A stretch of 64,000 nucleotides of DNA from Bartonella sp. HY328 (GTDB lineage Bacteria; Pseudomonadota; Alphaproteobacteria; Rhizobiales; Rhizobiaceae): NCBI RefSeq assembly GCF_025449335.1, contig NZ_CP104883.1:246001-310000 (forward strand), written 5' to 3'. The translations under genes were made by a program, and so were the position numbers. Positions 8,934 to 18,486 of this stretch are shown in pieces. Below the pieces are notes generated by a model. It saw only the letters and a program-made list of their open reading frames with translations, was not told the origin of the DNA and did not search any database. Positions within the stretch are counted from its first letter, which is position 1. Every line of letters starts with the position of its first letter.

Positions 8934-8949
8934 TGTTTCACGTGAAACA
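8934..8949. promoter_or_regulatory. parS centromere site 1
   Basis: The 16-bp palindrome TGTTTCACGTGAAACA is a perfect match to the chromosomal parS consensus bound by ParB. parA and parB lie 3 kb downstream. Confidence 0.93.
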
Positions 8950-8979
8950 TTTAAATATGTTTGAAGGCTGAGCATTATT

Positions 8980-8995
8980 TGTTTCACGTGAAACA
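8980..8995. promoter_or_regulatory. parS centromere site 2
   Basis: This second perfect copy of TGTTTCACGTGAAACA has its centre 46 bp from the first. It suggests a ParB loading cluster between mnmE and mnmG. Confidence 0.93.
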
Positions 8996-9281
8996 ATTTT
9001 TAAAGCAGATAAATTTGCTCAAATGATTTCATCAAAAAAGATTTCCACCGCTATTTTGCAGTAAATGACAGCATTTCAACGCGAATCTAAAGAAGCTTCT
9101 TTGCATTCACCAGATTATGCGGTAAAGACTAAATCAGATATTTATTAGATCAATGGCGTTTTGGTACATTATGATATGCCATTTGGTTTATCTTTAACCA
9201 CTGTTCTATCTTTTTTTGCTATGCAGAATGCAAAGTTTGACCGACGCGAGGCCACGCGATGAATTGGCCAAGGTGAATATT
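8996..9281. other. Gene-free stretch upstream of mnmG
   Basis: AT-rich DNA after the parS pair. No gene, DnaA-box cluster or strong hairpin is seen. It should contain the promoter of the mnmG-rsmG-parA-parB group. Confidence 0.4.
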
Positions 9282-11153
9282 ATGTCAATGAATTATGATG
9301 TTATTGTTATTGGTGGAGGACATGCTGGTACGGAAGCTGCAGCAGCCTCAGCACGGCTTGGTGCAAAAACCGCTTTAGTAACATTTTCATTTGAAACAAT
9401 AGGTGTTATGTCATGTAATCCGGCCATTGGTGGTTTGGGTAAAGGCCATTTGGTTCGTGAGATCGACGCACTAGATGGCATTATGGCGCGTGCCGCGGAT
9501 CGTGGTGGAATTCAATTCCGTCTTTTAAATCGGCGTAAGGGACCAGCAGTTCGTGGCCCTCGCACCCAAGCTGATCGGAAATTATATCGGTTGGCCGTGC
9601 AAGATCTTATTGCACAACAAGAAAATCTTACAGTGGTAGCAGGGGAAGCAGTTGATATTTCAATTATTGACGGAGTTGTTAAAGGTGTAGTGCTTGCTGA
9701 TGGGCAACAGCTTATCGCGCCATCAGTGGTGTTAACAACGGGAACTTTCTTGCGCGGGTTAATCCATATTGGTGATAAAAATTGGCCTGCTGGGCGTATG
9801 GGTGAAGCACCAGCTGTTAAGTTGGCAGAGCGCTTGAATGAACACGGTATTGTCCTTAGTCGCTTAAAGACCGGTACACCTGCCCGTTTAGACCGTGAAA
9901 CAATCGAATGGGATAGATTGGACAAGCAGTCGCCAGACGATGTTTTGGTGCCATTTTCCAGCCTTACTGATAGCATTAAGACGCCGCAAATTGATTGCGC
10001 TATTACGCGCACCAATGAACGCACCCACGCTATTATCCGTGAAAATATTCATCGCTCTGCAATGTATTCCGGTGCTATAGAGGGAATTGGTCCGCGTTAC
10101 TGTCCATCTATTGAGGATAAAATTGTAAAATTTGGTGACCGTGATGGCCATCAAATCTTTTTGGAGCCTGAGGGTTTAGATGATAATACAGTCTATCCTA
10201 ATGGTATTTCAACTTCACTTCCTGAAGACGCACAAGATGCGCTCATTCATTCGATTGATGGTTTGCATAATGTTCGCATTTTACAACCTGGTTATGCAAT
10301 TGAATATGATTTTGTTGATCCCCGACAACTCCATCGGTCATTACAATTAAAAGCAGTGACTGGTCTATATCTCGCAGGCCAAATCAATGGTACTACGGGA
10401 TATGAAGAAGCAGGGGCTCAAGGCTTAATAGCTGGGTTAAATGCGGCGCGTTTTGCTGCAGGGCAAGAGCCTATTATCATGCAGCGCAGCGACTCCTACA
10501 TAGGCGTGATGATTGATGATCTCGTGTCGCGCGGCGTCAGTGAGCCTTACCGCATGTTTACATCGCGGGCTGAATTCCGCTTGTCTTTGCGTGCTGATAA
10601 TGCCGATGAGCGTTTGACACCATTTGCTATTGATTTAGGTCTTTGCGGGGCGGAACGTATTGCAGCCTATCAGGATCGCCAAACCAAGTTGGATGGGTTG
10701 CGAACACTTTTAAAGTCAGTTAACCTCACGCCCAATGAGGCCGCCCAACATGGCTTACAGATTAATCGTGATGGGCAACGGCGCACAGCCTATGATCTGT
10801 TGTCTTATAATGATATTTCCATTGCTAGTCTTACCAATATTTGGCCAGAACTTAATGGCGTAGATGCTAAAACAATTGAGTTGATGGAGATAGAAGCGCA
10901 ATACGCTGTTTATATGGAACGCCAAGAGCAAGACATGGCTGCATTGCGTCGCGATGAAAAGCTTTATATTCCTGAGGATCTTGATCTCAATTCGATATCT
11001 GGCTTATCAAATGAGTTGAAGATTAAGATCGCGGCTCGTGCACCACGTACAATTGCAGAAGCGCAGCGTATTGATGGTATTACACCTGCCGCTTTATCTT
11101 TAATTATTACCCATATTCAAAGGCAGCGCCGCAGCCAAAAGGATGTAGCGTAA
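9282..11153 (+). CDS. mnmG: tRNA uridine-5-carboxymethylaminomethyl modification enzyme MnmG (GidA)
   Basis: Starting at ATG 9282, six bases after AGGTGA, the product has 623 residues, the standard MnmG length. An upstream in-frame extension to 9216 has no family support. The N-terminal FAD-binding Rossmann motif is VIVIGGGHAGTEAA (about residues 7-20). Family signatures GPAVRGPRTQADR and GYEEAGAQGLIAGLNAA are intact, and the C-terminal helical MnmE-binding domain is complete. MnmG uses FAD and methylene-tetrahydrofolate with MnmE to modify wobble uridines. Its stop and the rsmG start share TAATG, implying translational coupling. Confidence 0.97.
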   Translation: MSMNYDVIVIGGGHAGTEAAAASARLGAKTALVTFSFETIGVMSCNPAIGGLGKGHLVREIDALDGIMARAADRGGIQFRLLNRRKGPAVRGPRTQADRKLYRLAVQDLIAQQENLTVVAGEAVDISIIDGVVKGVVLADGQQLIAPSVVLTTGTFLRGLIHIGDKNWPAGRMGEAPAVKLAERLNEHGIVLSRLKTGTPARLDRETIEWDRLDKQSPDDVLVPFSSLTDSIKTPQIDCAITRTNERTHAIIRENIHRSAMYSGAIEGIGPRYCPSIEDKIVKFGDRDGHQIFLEPEGLDDNTVYPNGISTSLPEDAQDALIHSIDGLHNVRILQPGYAIEYDFVDPRQLHRSLQLKAVTGLYLAGQINGTTGYEEAGAQGLIAGLNAARFAAGQEPIIMQRSDSYIGVMIDDLVSRGVSEPYRMFTSRAEFRLSLRADNADERLTPFAIDLGLCGAERIAAYQDRQTKLDGLRTLLKSVNLTPNEAAQHGLQINRDGQRRTAYDLLSYNDISIASLTNIWPELNGVDAKTIELMEIEAQYAVYMERQEQDMAALRRDEKLYIPEDLDLNSISGLSNELKIKIAARAPRTIAEAQRIDGITPAALSLIITHIQRQRRSQKDVA

Positions 11154-11797
11154 TGGTTGATAAATTTGATCAATTGAAAGAAATTCTACCAGATGTTTCA
11201 CGTGAAACATTTGATAGTTTATTGGCTTTTGAAGAACTGATTCTAAAATGGCAAGCCAAGATTAATTTGGTGGCCAATAACGCAATTAGTGAACTTTGGC
11301 AGCGCCATATACTAGATAGTGTTCAGCTTTATCAATATGGTCTAGGCGCTCATCATTGGTTTGATATTGGATCTGGCGGTGGTTTTCCGGGTATCATTAT
11401 TGCAATATTGATGAAACAGCAAGGGCAGGGCTATATCTGTCTTATCGAGAGCAATAGTAAAAAATGCGCATTTTTAAATAGCGCAATTGCGCAGCTTGAT
11501 CTGCCAGCCAAGGTATATAATGATCGCGTAGAAAAGTGTTGCCTAGGTCAGCAATCACCAGATATTATTTCGGCGCGCGCTCTTGCTTCGCTGACTGATT
11601 TATTTGGACTATGTCAAAACTGGCTTAGTAACCCTAGGACTTATGCTCTTTTTCAAAAGGGTAAAAATTATAAGGATGAGATCTTGGAAGCGCAGCTTTT
11701 ATGGTCTTTCGATGTTGAGATTTTCCAAAGTGTAATCGATAAAGATTCAGTTGTTTTGAAAATCTCCAATCTTTTTCCGCTAACAAAGGAAGCGTAA
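11153..11797 (+). CDS. rsmG: 16S rRNA (guanine-527-N7)-methyltransferase RsmG (GidB)
   Basis: The 214-residue product carries the RsmG layout: VSRETFDSLLAFEELILKWQAKINLV near the start, then RHILDSVQL and the SAM-binding motif FDIGSGGGFPGI. It methylates G527 of 16S rRNA in the 530 loop. The ATG overlaps the mnmG stop by one base, and parA follows after a single base, so mnmG-rsmG-parA form one operon. A perfect parS palindrome is embedded in the coding sequence at 11194-11209, encoding VSRET. Confidence 0.95.
   Translation: MVDKFDQLKEILPDVSRETFDSLLAFEELILKWQAKINLVANNAISELWQRHILDSVQLYQYGLGAHHWFDIGSGGGFPGIIIAILMKQQGQGYICLIESNSKKCAFLNSAIAQLDLPAKVYNDRVEKCCLGQQSPDIISARALASLTDLFGLCQNWLSNPRTYALFQKGKNYKDEILEAQLLWSFDVEIFQSVIDKDSVVLKISNLFPLTKEA
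11194..11209. promoter_or_regulatory. parS centromere site 3, inside rsmG
   Basis: A perfect TGTTTCACGTGAAACA lies within the rsmG reading frame. It is the third exact copy within 2.3 kb, consistent with a centromere region close to the origin. Confidence 0.92.
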
Positions 11798-11798
11798 C

Positions 11799-12602
11799 AT
11801 GAGTGATCAGGTACGTATTATTGCAATAGCTAACCAAAAGGGTGGCGTTGGTAAAACAACCACAGCGATTAACCTTGCTACTGCTTTGGCTGCTATCGGC
11901 GAAAAAGTCTTAGTATTGGACATTGATCCACAAGGCAATGCGAGTACTGGACTTGGTATTGACCGCAATAACCGTCGCTTGTCGTCTTATGATGTGGTGA
12001 TAGAAGGTGTTTCTGTCGTTGATGCAGCACTTGCTACCGATGTTCCAAACCTATCTATCGTGCCATCGACCCTCGATTTGCTAGGGGTGGAAATGGAGAT
12101 TGCCGCGCGCGCTGATCGCTCTCATCGCTTGCGTTTAGCTTTACGTGATGATCCAAGGGTTAAGCATAAGTTTTCCTATATTTTGATTGATTGTCCACCA
12201 TCTTTCAATCTACTAACTCTAAATGCCATGGGCGCTTCGGATTCTGTCCTCGTACCACTGCAATGCGAGTTTTTGGCATTGGAAGGTTTAAGCCAGTTGT
12301 TAGAAACAATTAAGCAGGTGCGCTCCAGTCTCAATCCACATCTTACCATTCAAGGTATTGTCCTTACCATGTATGATGGGCGTAATAATCTTGCTAATCA
12401 AGTGGTGGAAGACGTACGTTCCTTTATGGGTGAAAAGGTATATCGGACTGTCATTCCTCGTAATGTTCGTGTATCTGAGGCACCTAGTTTTGGTAAGCCA
12501 GCACTGCTTTATGATTTGAAATGTGCGGGTAGCCAAGCTTATTTGCAATTGGCTTCTGAAGTTATTCAACGGGAACGGCGTTTGCGTTATGAAAATGCAT
12601 AA
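11799..12602 (+). CDS. parA: Chromosome partitioning ATPase ParA
   Basis: The 267-residue protein begins with the deviant Walker A of ParA/MinD ATPases, KGGVGKTT (residues 14-21). It continues with LDIDPQGNASTGLGI and the Walker B-like ILIDCPPS. There is no N-terminal helix-turn-helix, so this is the small chromosomal (Soj) type rather than a plasmid ParA that represses its own operon. ParA-ATP coats the nucleoid and moves ParB-parS complexes toward the new pole. It lies in the mnmG-rsmG-parA-parB block beside three parS sites, which completes the ParABS set. Confidence 0.97.
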   Translation: MSDQVRIIAIANQKGGVGKTTTAINLATALAAIGEKVLVLDIDPQGNASTGLGIDRNNRRLSSYDVVIEGVSVVDAALATDVPNLSIVPSTLDLLGVEMEIAARADRSHRLRLALRDDPRVKHKFSYILIDCPPSFNLLTLNAMGASDSVLVPLQCEFLALEGLSQLLETIKQVRSSLNPHLTIQGIVLTMYDGRNNLANQVVEDVRSFMGEKVYRTVIPRNVRVSEAPSFGKPALLYDLKCAGSQAYLQLASEVIQRERRLRYENA

Positions 12603-12712
12603 AAGGTAATATTGGTTATTTAGGTGGAAAATGTTTTGCCTTTATATTTATCGTAATTACTTGGCGCACTATTTTTGAAGTTTAGTTAAACTTGCGGAAA
12701 AACGGAATTGAT

Positions 12713-13594
12713 ATGAGTGAAGATAAATCAAAAAAGAGATTAGGGCGTGGGCTTGCTGCGCTAATTGGCGATATTGAAGCCCCGCAGGTTTCGCCCGAAG
12801 TAGTGGTCACACAAATAGCATCCGAAAAGCAAGTGCCCATTGAATTGGTATCGCGCAATCCCCGTAATCCACGCCGGACATTTCTTGAAGCCGAGTTGGA
12901 TGACCTTGCACAATCTATTCGTGAACATGGTATTGTGCAGCCGCTGGTTGTTCGTCCATTAGGCGGCGATTATTTTGAATTGATTGCCGGTGAACGGCGC
13001 TGGCGAGCTGCACAGCGTGCTGGCCTTGTCAGAGTGCCAGTTATCGTGCGTGATGTTGATGATCGCACTGCTTTAGAGCTGGCTATTATTGAAAATGTTC
13101 AGCGCAGTGATCTTAATCCAGTGGAAGAAGCTCTGGGTTATCAGCAACTGATTGACGAACATGATTATACTCAAGCAGACCTTGCCCAAGTGATTGGTAA
13201 AAGCCGCAGCCATGTTGCCAATACTTTGCGGCTTTTAAAATTGCCGCCTGAAGTGCAACAAATGGTTAATGATGGGTTACTTTCAGCTGGGCATGCACGT
13301 TGCCTCATTACTGCATCTGATCCATTGAGCCTTGCACAAAAGATCATTGCTGAAGGCTTATCAGTGCGTCAAGCGGAGGCATTGGCAGCAAAAGGCCCAG
13401 AAGAAGAAAAGCCAGCTAAAATACCGGTTGAAAAAGATGCTGACACAAAGGCATTAGAGCGGCGTATAGGTGATTGTCTTGGTCTTAAGGTTGATATTAA
13501 ATATAATAAGAAAGGTGGAGATATCCGTATTTCTTATAAAACGCTTGAGCAGCTCGATGATCTTTGTCAACGATTGGGCGCACAAATAGCATAA
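12713..13594 (+). CDS. parB: Chromosome partitioning protein ParB
   Basis: ATG 12713 gives 293 residues starting MSEDKSKKRLGRGLAALIGD; the KKRLGRGLAAL segment is the ParA-stimulating N-terminus of chromosomal ParB. The CTP-binding region includes LIAGERRWRAAQRAGL and ENVQRSDLNPVEEA. The helix-turn-helix TQADLAQVIGKSRSHVANTLRLL recognises parS, and a C-terminal dimerisation domain is complete. ParB loads at parS, slides as a CTP-dependent clamp and forms the segrosome. It is separated from parA by 110 bases. In related genomes holA and lptE are found next to parB; here a decayed gene follows instead. Confidence 0.97.
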   Translation: MSEDKSKKRLGRGLAALIGDIEAPQVSPEVVVTQIASEKQVPIELVSRNPRNPRRTFLEAELDDLAQSIREHGIVQPLVVRPLGGDYFELIAGERRWRAAQRAGLVRVPVIVRDVDDRTALELAIIENVQRSDLNPVEEALGYQQLIDEHDYTQADLAQVIGKSRSHVANTLRLLKLPPEVQQMVNDGLLSAGHARCLITASDPLSLAQKIIAEGLSVRQAEALAAKGPEEEKPAKIPVEKDADTKALERRIGDCLGLKVDIKYNKKGGDIRISYKTLEQLDDLCQRLGAQIA

Positions 13595-13733
13595 TATTTA
13601 ATAAGTTAAAAGTTTAGGCCTGGCAGATAACTGATCTGTCGGGCTTCATATGTCCACTTAATAACCTGCGTGCTATAAACGACCACTTATTCGATTGCTG
13701 AGTTTATGGTATGGATAGTTTATTGATCCGCAC

Positions 13734-14600
13734 TCAAGGGATTGGTCCACCAAATATGTCTTGTGTATTTTGGTCCGCCTCATATTGTGGATAGCGCTTC
13801 AATATCTCCATAGCTAATATTTGTCTATTTTTACCTTCTTCTTTACCACGCTGTTTATATGCCGAGATATAAACCATTGCGTCGACAATATCATTCATTT
13901 GAATATGGTCTAAATATCCTTTGTCAATGAGCTTAGTGAATTCATCGCAACCAGTTATTGTTAGACCTAACTGCCCAAGGAGATTTATGCCGCTATCATT
14001 GCGAGCCTAGATATTGGCAGCAGCTTCCACTAAATTGTGAACACCATCATAATCTTGCATAAGAGCAACTATCATCACTAATGGGCTAATATTAACATCG
14101 CCACCATGTTTTACGTAAATTTCAATTAGTTTGGTTCTGTATATATGATTTGTAGCTGTGTAATTTCCGCCAAATGGGGCCAAAGCACTAATAAATACCA
14201 TTTCAGCCATAGAAAAATCACCGCTATTGCTGATAAGTAAGTCAATTACTTAAACGTTATGTTGTGACAAGGCATGAAAAAGCAATGTAGTGTTACTGCC
14301 ATAACGTTGATTTATTCCATTGGGTAGAAGCGCCGGCAGATCATTTTGGTTTATTGGTTGTTCGCGTTCTATTTTTTGCGCCAAATGATAGACGGGCCCA
14401 CCATAATTACGAAACAGACGATCTGATCGCGGTGTTTACAGTTTTATCATAGTCAATAGCAATTTGATGACGTCTTTGCGGCCCTAAATGACTTTTTATC
14501 ACTAGGTCGATAATGATCAAAAATTTGCTGATAACCAATGTGATTTAAATTAAGCCTGATGTCACATTGGTTATAGCCCAAGTTTTTAGTTACAGCATCA
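13734..14600 (-). pseudogene. Degenerate ankyrin-repeat-like gene
   Basis: On the minus strand, pieces of one protein can be read across the whole interval but only through at least two in-frame stops and one or more frameshifts. The pieces include NGINQRYGSNTTLLFHALSQ, then a stop (near 14250), VIDLLISNSGDFSMAEMVF, KLIEIYVKHGGDVNISPLV and VHNLVEAAANI. A second stop follows at 14007-14009, and the last stretch runs to a TGA at 13734-13736. Segments such as TTLLFHALSQHNV-VIDLLIS and YVKHGGDVNISPLV resemble ankyrin repeats, though weakly. No start codon is in frame. It follows an unknown membrane protein on the same strand with almost no gap, so the two were probably one operon. Sequencing error cannot explain so many lesions. 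Confidence 0.72.
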
Positions 14601-14607
14601 TTGAATT

Positions 14608-15531
14608 TTAATTCAATTGACCAGTCTTTGGATTAAATTTATCCAAAATATTAATCACGATCCAAAGGCAAAATAGTTGGATTGACGTATAAATAAAAGT
14701 TACAGCTGCCATGTGAATGATGGTTGATAAGATATCTAGTGCACTTATTACCGCATTTTGGTAATAACCAGAAAATGGAAAAACTTGCCAAATTGTCATG
14801 ACCAAGTTAACCAAAGCAGCCAAATAAATAAAGTTTTTATATGACAATTGATTTTTATAATTTAGAATAAAGATAACTGCCAAACCGATAAATATAACAC
14901 TCATATCACTTAATGTGTCAATGAGAATGATAATTGAAAAATCCTGAATACGCATATAACGGATCTGATTAAAAGCTGTGTTCGTTAGCATTTGGATTGC
15001 AAAGCTAAAACAGGCATTGACAATAATAAATAGAAAGAAAAATATTGCATAATAAACAAAATCTGCTTTTTCTTTATCAATAATAAATAATTTTTTAAAA
15101 TCCTTATCAAATAGCCATTTCAAAATAATTATCACCGCAATCGTCGCCATAAATACATTACGCTGACATTTCAGAAAAAATGACATTGGGGTTTCAACCA
15201 TGTCTAAAGTCATAGTGTCTAACAGAGTTGTAACGTGGAATAGTCCTAACTTGGCAATGACTAAAATTAAAACGAATTGAATAATAAAGCCGATGATGAT
15301 GTATGTTATTTTAACCAATTTAAATTTTTTGAAAGATAGTGCAGCCGAGCCGGAAATAAAAGCTATCGCCACTACTAAGGCTCCTATGGTTTCTATCACT
15401 TCCCTAAGGCCATCAGTGCCACCTCTATAATAATAATAAAACAATGTCGAAAAATCATTAAAAATTATGATCAAAAGCATAAGTATTAATGCTGTTAAAA
15501 ATACACTGAAACTATTTAATGACTTTTGCAT
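14608..15531 (-). CDS. Unknown multi-pass membrane protein
   Basis: The 307-residue product has about eight strongly hydrophobic segments, with short charged loops such as FDKDFKKLFIIDKEKADF. I do not recognise a family or any catalytic motif. The ATG follows AGGGA at a normal distance. Base composition is even more AT-rich than the neighbouring core genes, with many Ile, Phe and Leu codons ending in A or T. The pseudogene downstream is nearly contiguous, so both look like accessory DNA inserted between parB and ppa. The lack of lesions in this gene, unlike its neighbour, suggests it may still be expressed. Confidence 0.6.
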   Translation of the reverse strand: MQKSLNSFSVFLTALILMLLIIIFNDFSTLFYYYYRGGTDGLREVIETIGALVVAIAFISGSAALSFKKFKLVKITYIIIGFIIQFVLILVIAKLGLFHVTTLLDTMTLDMVETPMSFFLKCQRNVFMATIAVIIILKWLFDKDFKKLFIIDKEKADFVYYAIFFFLFIIVNACFSFAIQMLTNTAFNQIRYMRIQDFSIIILIDTLSDMSVIFIGLAVIFILNYKNQLSYKNFIYLAALVNLVMTIWQVFPFSGYYQNAVISALDILSTIIHMAAVTFIYTSIQLFCLWIVINILDKFNPKTGQLN

Positions 15532-15817
15532 AGTTATCCCTTTTAATTAGTTAATTATAGCTAATAATAATCTTAATTATTATACAAAGTTTTAAAATAA
15601 TAAATCACCGATGTCATTATATATTAATTTTAAAATATGTATCAGTGTTAGAACAGTGAAGTAAATCTTTAAATTGAAATATTTTATAGGTAAAGATTTT
15701 ATTTCTTTACCTTATAATTCTTATAAAAAATATTGGTAAATATACAATTTGACTGAAACATAGGCGCCAATCAAAGGTAACCTATTTAAAAAACAAAAAT
15801 AGTTGCAAATGTGCATA
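15532..15817. other. AT-rich gap between the membrane protein and ppa
   Basis: No coding or structured feature is supported. It probably contains the promoter of the minus-strand membrane protein. Confidence 0.4.
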
Positions 15818-15851
15818 AAAAAACGGAGCACATGTGGGCGCTCCGTTTTAT
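15818..15851 (-). terminator. Rho-independent terminator after ppa
   Basis: Read on the minus strand, AAAACGGAGC and GCTCCGTTTT form a stem around GCCCACATGT, followed by TTT. It lies just beyond the ppa stop. Confidence 0.85.
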
Positions 15852-15873
15852 AAAACTAAAATTGCCTTAAAAA

Positions 15874-16410
15874 TTATTTGCCAGCAGCTTTTGCGCGTTC
15901 AATGGCTTGAACAACCAGTTCACGGGCGAAATCTTCATCGCGCCAGCCACCAATCTTTACCCATTTACCTGGTTCAAGATCTTTATAATGCTCAAAGAAA
16001 TGCTCAATCTGCTTCAAAAAGATTTCTGGCAGATCGGAATAATCATGTACATCAACATAGCGTTGGGTCATTTTGGGAGTTGGAACAGCAATAATTTTTT
16101 CATCCTTGCCGCCATCATCTTCCATGATAAGAGCGCCAATTGGGCGAACATTGATGACACAGCCGGGAACTAAAGGCCGTGTATTGCACACAAGCACATC
16201 AATTGGATCTCCATCTTCTGACAAAGTATGTGGTACAAAACCATAATTGCCTGGATAGGTCATTGGCGTATAAAGGAAACGGTCAACAAAAAGTGCACCT
16301 GACTCTTTGTCCATTTCATATTTTATTGGTTGGCCACCAACTGGCACCTCGATGATAACATTTACATCTTCAGGAGGATTTTTACCAATAGAGATAGCAT
16401 CAATCTTCAT
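15874..16410 (-). CDS. ppa: Inorganic pyrophosphatase (family I)
   Basis: The 178-residue protein matches the soluble family I enzyme that hydrolyses pyrophosphate to phosphate and drives biosynthetic reactions forward. Visible motifs are IEVPVGGQPIKYEMDKESG near the N-terminus, YPGNYGFVP and the metal-binding signature EDGDPIDVL. Later come RPIGALIMEDDGGKDEKI and FEHYKDLEPGKWVKIGGW. Length and spacing are normal. The gene is monocistronic with its own terminator. Confidence 0.97.
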   Translation of the reverse strand: MKIDAISIGKNPPEDVNVIIEVPVGGQPIKYEMDKESGALFVDRFLYTPMTYPGNYGFVPHTLSEDGDPIDVLVCNTRPLVPGCVINVRPIGALIMEDDGGKDEKIIAVPTPKMTQRYVDVHDYSDLPEIFLKQIEHFFEHYKDLEPGKWVKIGGWRDEDFARELVVQAIERAKAAGK

Positions 16411-16625
16411 CTCATTGCCCTTTCATTTTAATCAGGGATAACCGGAACGGCGTATATTGTTTATAAAATGTGTTTTGAACCAAGAAAAACGCTTTTGCAA
16501 GAAAATATTTTAAAGCCAAGTGCTAAGATCGCTAACAACTGCGCACAAATACGTTATTTTAAAGCTATTTGCTTTTCTTTATCGCTAAACAAGCCAATTT
16601 GACCTTTTGCAACAGTCAAAAATAG

Positions 16626-16656
16626 AAAAAGCGGAAAATACATCCCGCTTTTAAAA
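16626..16656 (-). terminator. Rho-independent terminator after typA
   Basis: On the minus strand AAAAGCGG and CCGCTTTT pair around GATGTATTTT, followed by T-rich DNA, just beyond the typA stop. Confidence 0.75.
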
Positions 16657-16671
16657 ATCTTATAAAATAAC

Positions 16672-18486
16672 TTAACTGCTTTTTTTGCCAAAACGCTTGC
16701 GTTCATTTGGATCAAGATAAAGCTTGCGCAAGCGAATAGATTTTGGTGTTACCTCAACCAATTCATCATCCTGAATCCATGACAAAGCGCGTTCAAGCGT
16801 CATGCGGATTGGCGGTGTAAGCTTAACAGCTTCATCTTTACCAGCTGCACGAATATTGGTAAGTTTTTTGCCCTTAAGAACATTAACTTCCAAATCATTA
16901 TCGCGTGAGTGGATACCGATGATCATGCCTTGATAGACTTTTACGCCTGCATCAATAACCATAGGACCGCGATCTTCAAGGTTGAACAACGCATAGGCAA
17001 CAGATTCACCATTATCATTGGAGATAAGAACGCCATTGTTACGACCAGAAATTTCACCCTTAAATGGTTGATAATCATGGAACAAACGGTTCATAATAGC
17101 AGTACCGCGTGTATCGGTTAAAAGCTCTGACTGATAGCCGATAAGCCCGCGTGTTGGTGCATAAAATACCATACGAACGCGATTACCACCCGATGGGCGT
17201 AATTCAACCATTTCGGCCTTGCGTTCAGACATTTTTTGCACAACCGTGCCTGAATATTCTTCATCAACGTCGATAACAACTTCTTCGATTGGTTCAAGAA
17301 CATTACCATTTTCGTCTTCTTGCATAACAACGCGTGGACGCGAAATGCTAAGCTCGAAACCTTCACGGCGCATGTTTTCAATCAAAACAGCAAGCTGCAA
17401 TTCGCCGCGTCCTGAAACATAGAAAGAATCCTTATCATTGGATTCTTCAATCTTTAACGCAACGTTGCCTTCTGCTTCTTTAAGCAAACGGTCACGAATA
17501 ACACGACTTGTTACCTTATCACCTTCAGTACCAGCAAGCGGACTATCATTAACGATAAAGCTCATTGTAACAGTTGGTGGATCAATTGGCTGTGCGGTTA
17601 AAGGCTCAGTTACAGCAGCATCACAGAACGTATCTGCAACGGTACCTTTTTGAAGACCTGCAATTGCGACGATATCGCCGGCAACACCTTCTTCAATTGG
17701 TTGGCGCTCAAGACCACGGAAAGCAAGGATACGTGAAATACGGCCAGTTTCAACAAGTTCGCCAGTCTGTGACAAAACTTTGATGTTTTGGTTTGGCTTA
17801 ATGCTGCCTGAATGGATACGACCTGTGATAATACGACCCAAGAAAGGATCTGCTTCCAAAAGCGTACCGATCATGCGGAATGGGCCTTCACCAGTATTGG
17901 GTTCAGGAACATGGCGTAGAACAAGGTCAAATAATGGACCAAGACCTTCATCTTTTGGACCCTCTGGACTTTCAGCCATCCAGCCATCACGGCCTGAACC
18001 GTAAAGAACAGGGAAGTCAAGCTGCTCGTCAGTTGCGTCAAGGGCTGCAAAAAGGTCAAATACTTCGTTGATCACTTCTTCAGCGCGCGCATCTGGACGG
18101 TCAATTTTATTAATAGCAACAATAGGACGTAAGCCAACTTTCAAGGCTTTACCAACCACAAATTTGGTTTGTGGCATTGGGCCTTCAGCAGCATCAACAA
18201 GAACGATAGCGCCGTCAACCATGTTCAAAATACGCTCAACTTCACCGCCAAAATCGGCGTGGCCTGGCGTATCAACGATGTTAATACGGGTATCTTTCCA
18301 AACAACGGAAGTTGCCTTGGCAAGAATGGTAATGCCGCGCTCCCGTTCAATGTCGTTAGAGTCCATCATACGCTCTGTTGTGCGCTGATTGTCACGGAAT
18401 ACACCGGACTGTTTTAGAAGCTCGTCAACCAGTGTCGTTTTGCCATGGTCCACGTGAGCGATAATCGCGATATTGCGCAATTTCAT
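16672..18486 (-). CDS. typA: Translational GTPase TypA/BipA
   Basis: The 604-residue protein is a full-length TypA. The N-terminal GTPase domain has G1 AHVDHGKTTL (10-19), RGITI in switch I, G3 DTPGHADFGGEV and G4 NKIDRPDA. EF-G-like domains III and V follow, and then the TypA-specific C-terminal domain with LIGYQSELLTDTRGTAIMN. It binds the ribosome and assists 50S assembly and growth under cold or other stress. It lies alone, divergent from selD, with its own terminator. Confidence 0.97.
   Translation of the reverse strand: MKLRNIAIIAHVDHGKTTLVDELLKQSGVFRDNQRTTERMMDSNDIERERGITILAKATSVVWKDTRINIVDTPGHADFGGEVERILNMVDGAIVLVDAAEGPMPQTKFVVGKALKVGLRPIVAINKIDRPDARAEEVINEVFDLFAALDATDEQLDFPVLYGSGRDGWMAESPEGPKDEGLGPLFDLVLRHVPEPNTGEGPFRMIGTLLEADPFLGRIITGRIHSGSIKPNQNIKVLSQTGELVETGRISRILAFRGLERQPIEEGVAGDIVAIAGLQKGTVADTFCDAAVTEPLTAQPIDPPTVTMSFIVNDSPLAGTEGDKVTSRVIRDRLLKEAEGNVALKIEESNDKDSFYVSGRGELQLAVLIENMRREGFELSISRPRVVMQEDENGNVLEPIEEVVIDVDEEYSGTVVQKMSERKAEMVELRPSGGNRVRMVFYAPTRGLIGYQSELLTDTRGTAIMNRLFHDYQPFKGEISGRNNGVLISNDNGESVAYALFNLEDRGPMVIDAGVKVYQGMIIGIHSRDNDLEVNVLKGKKLTNIRAAGKDEAVKLTPPIRMTLERALSWIQDDELVEVTPKSIRLRKLYLDPNERKRFGKKSS

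Noticed and set aside
8900..9281. Possible replication origin around the parS pair
   Set aside because: No cluster of DnaA boxes is visible. The origin in this group is normally beside hemE, so it is more likely left of the window.
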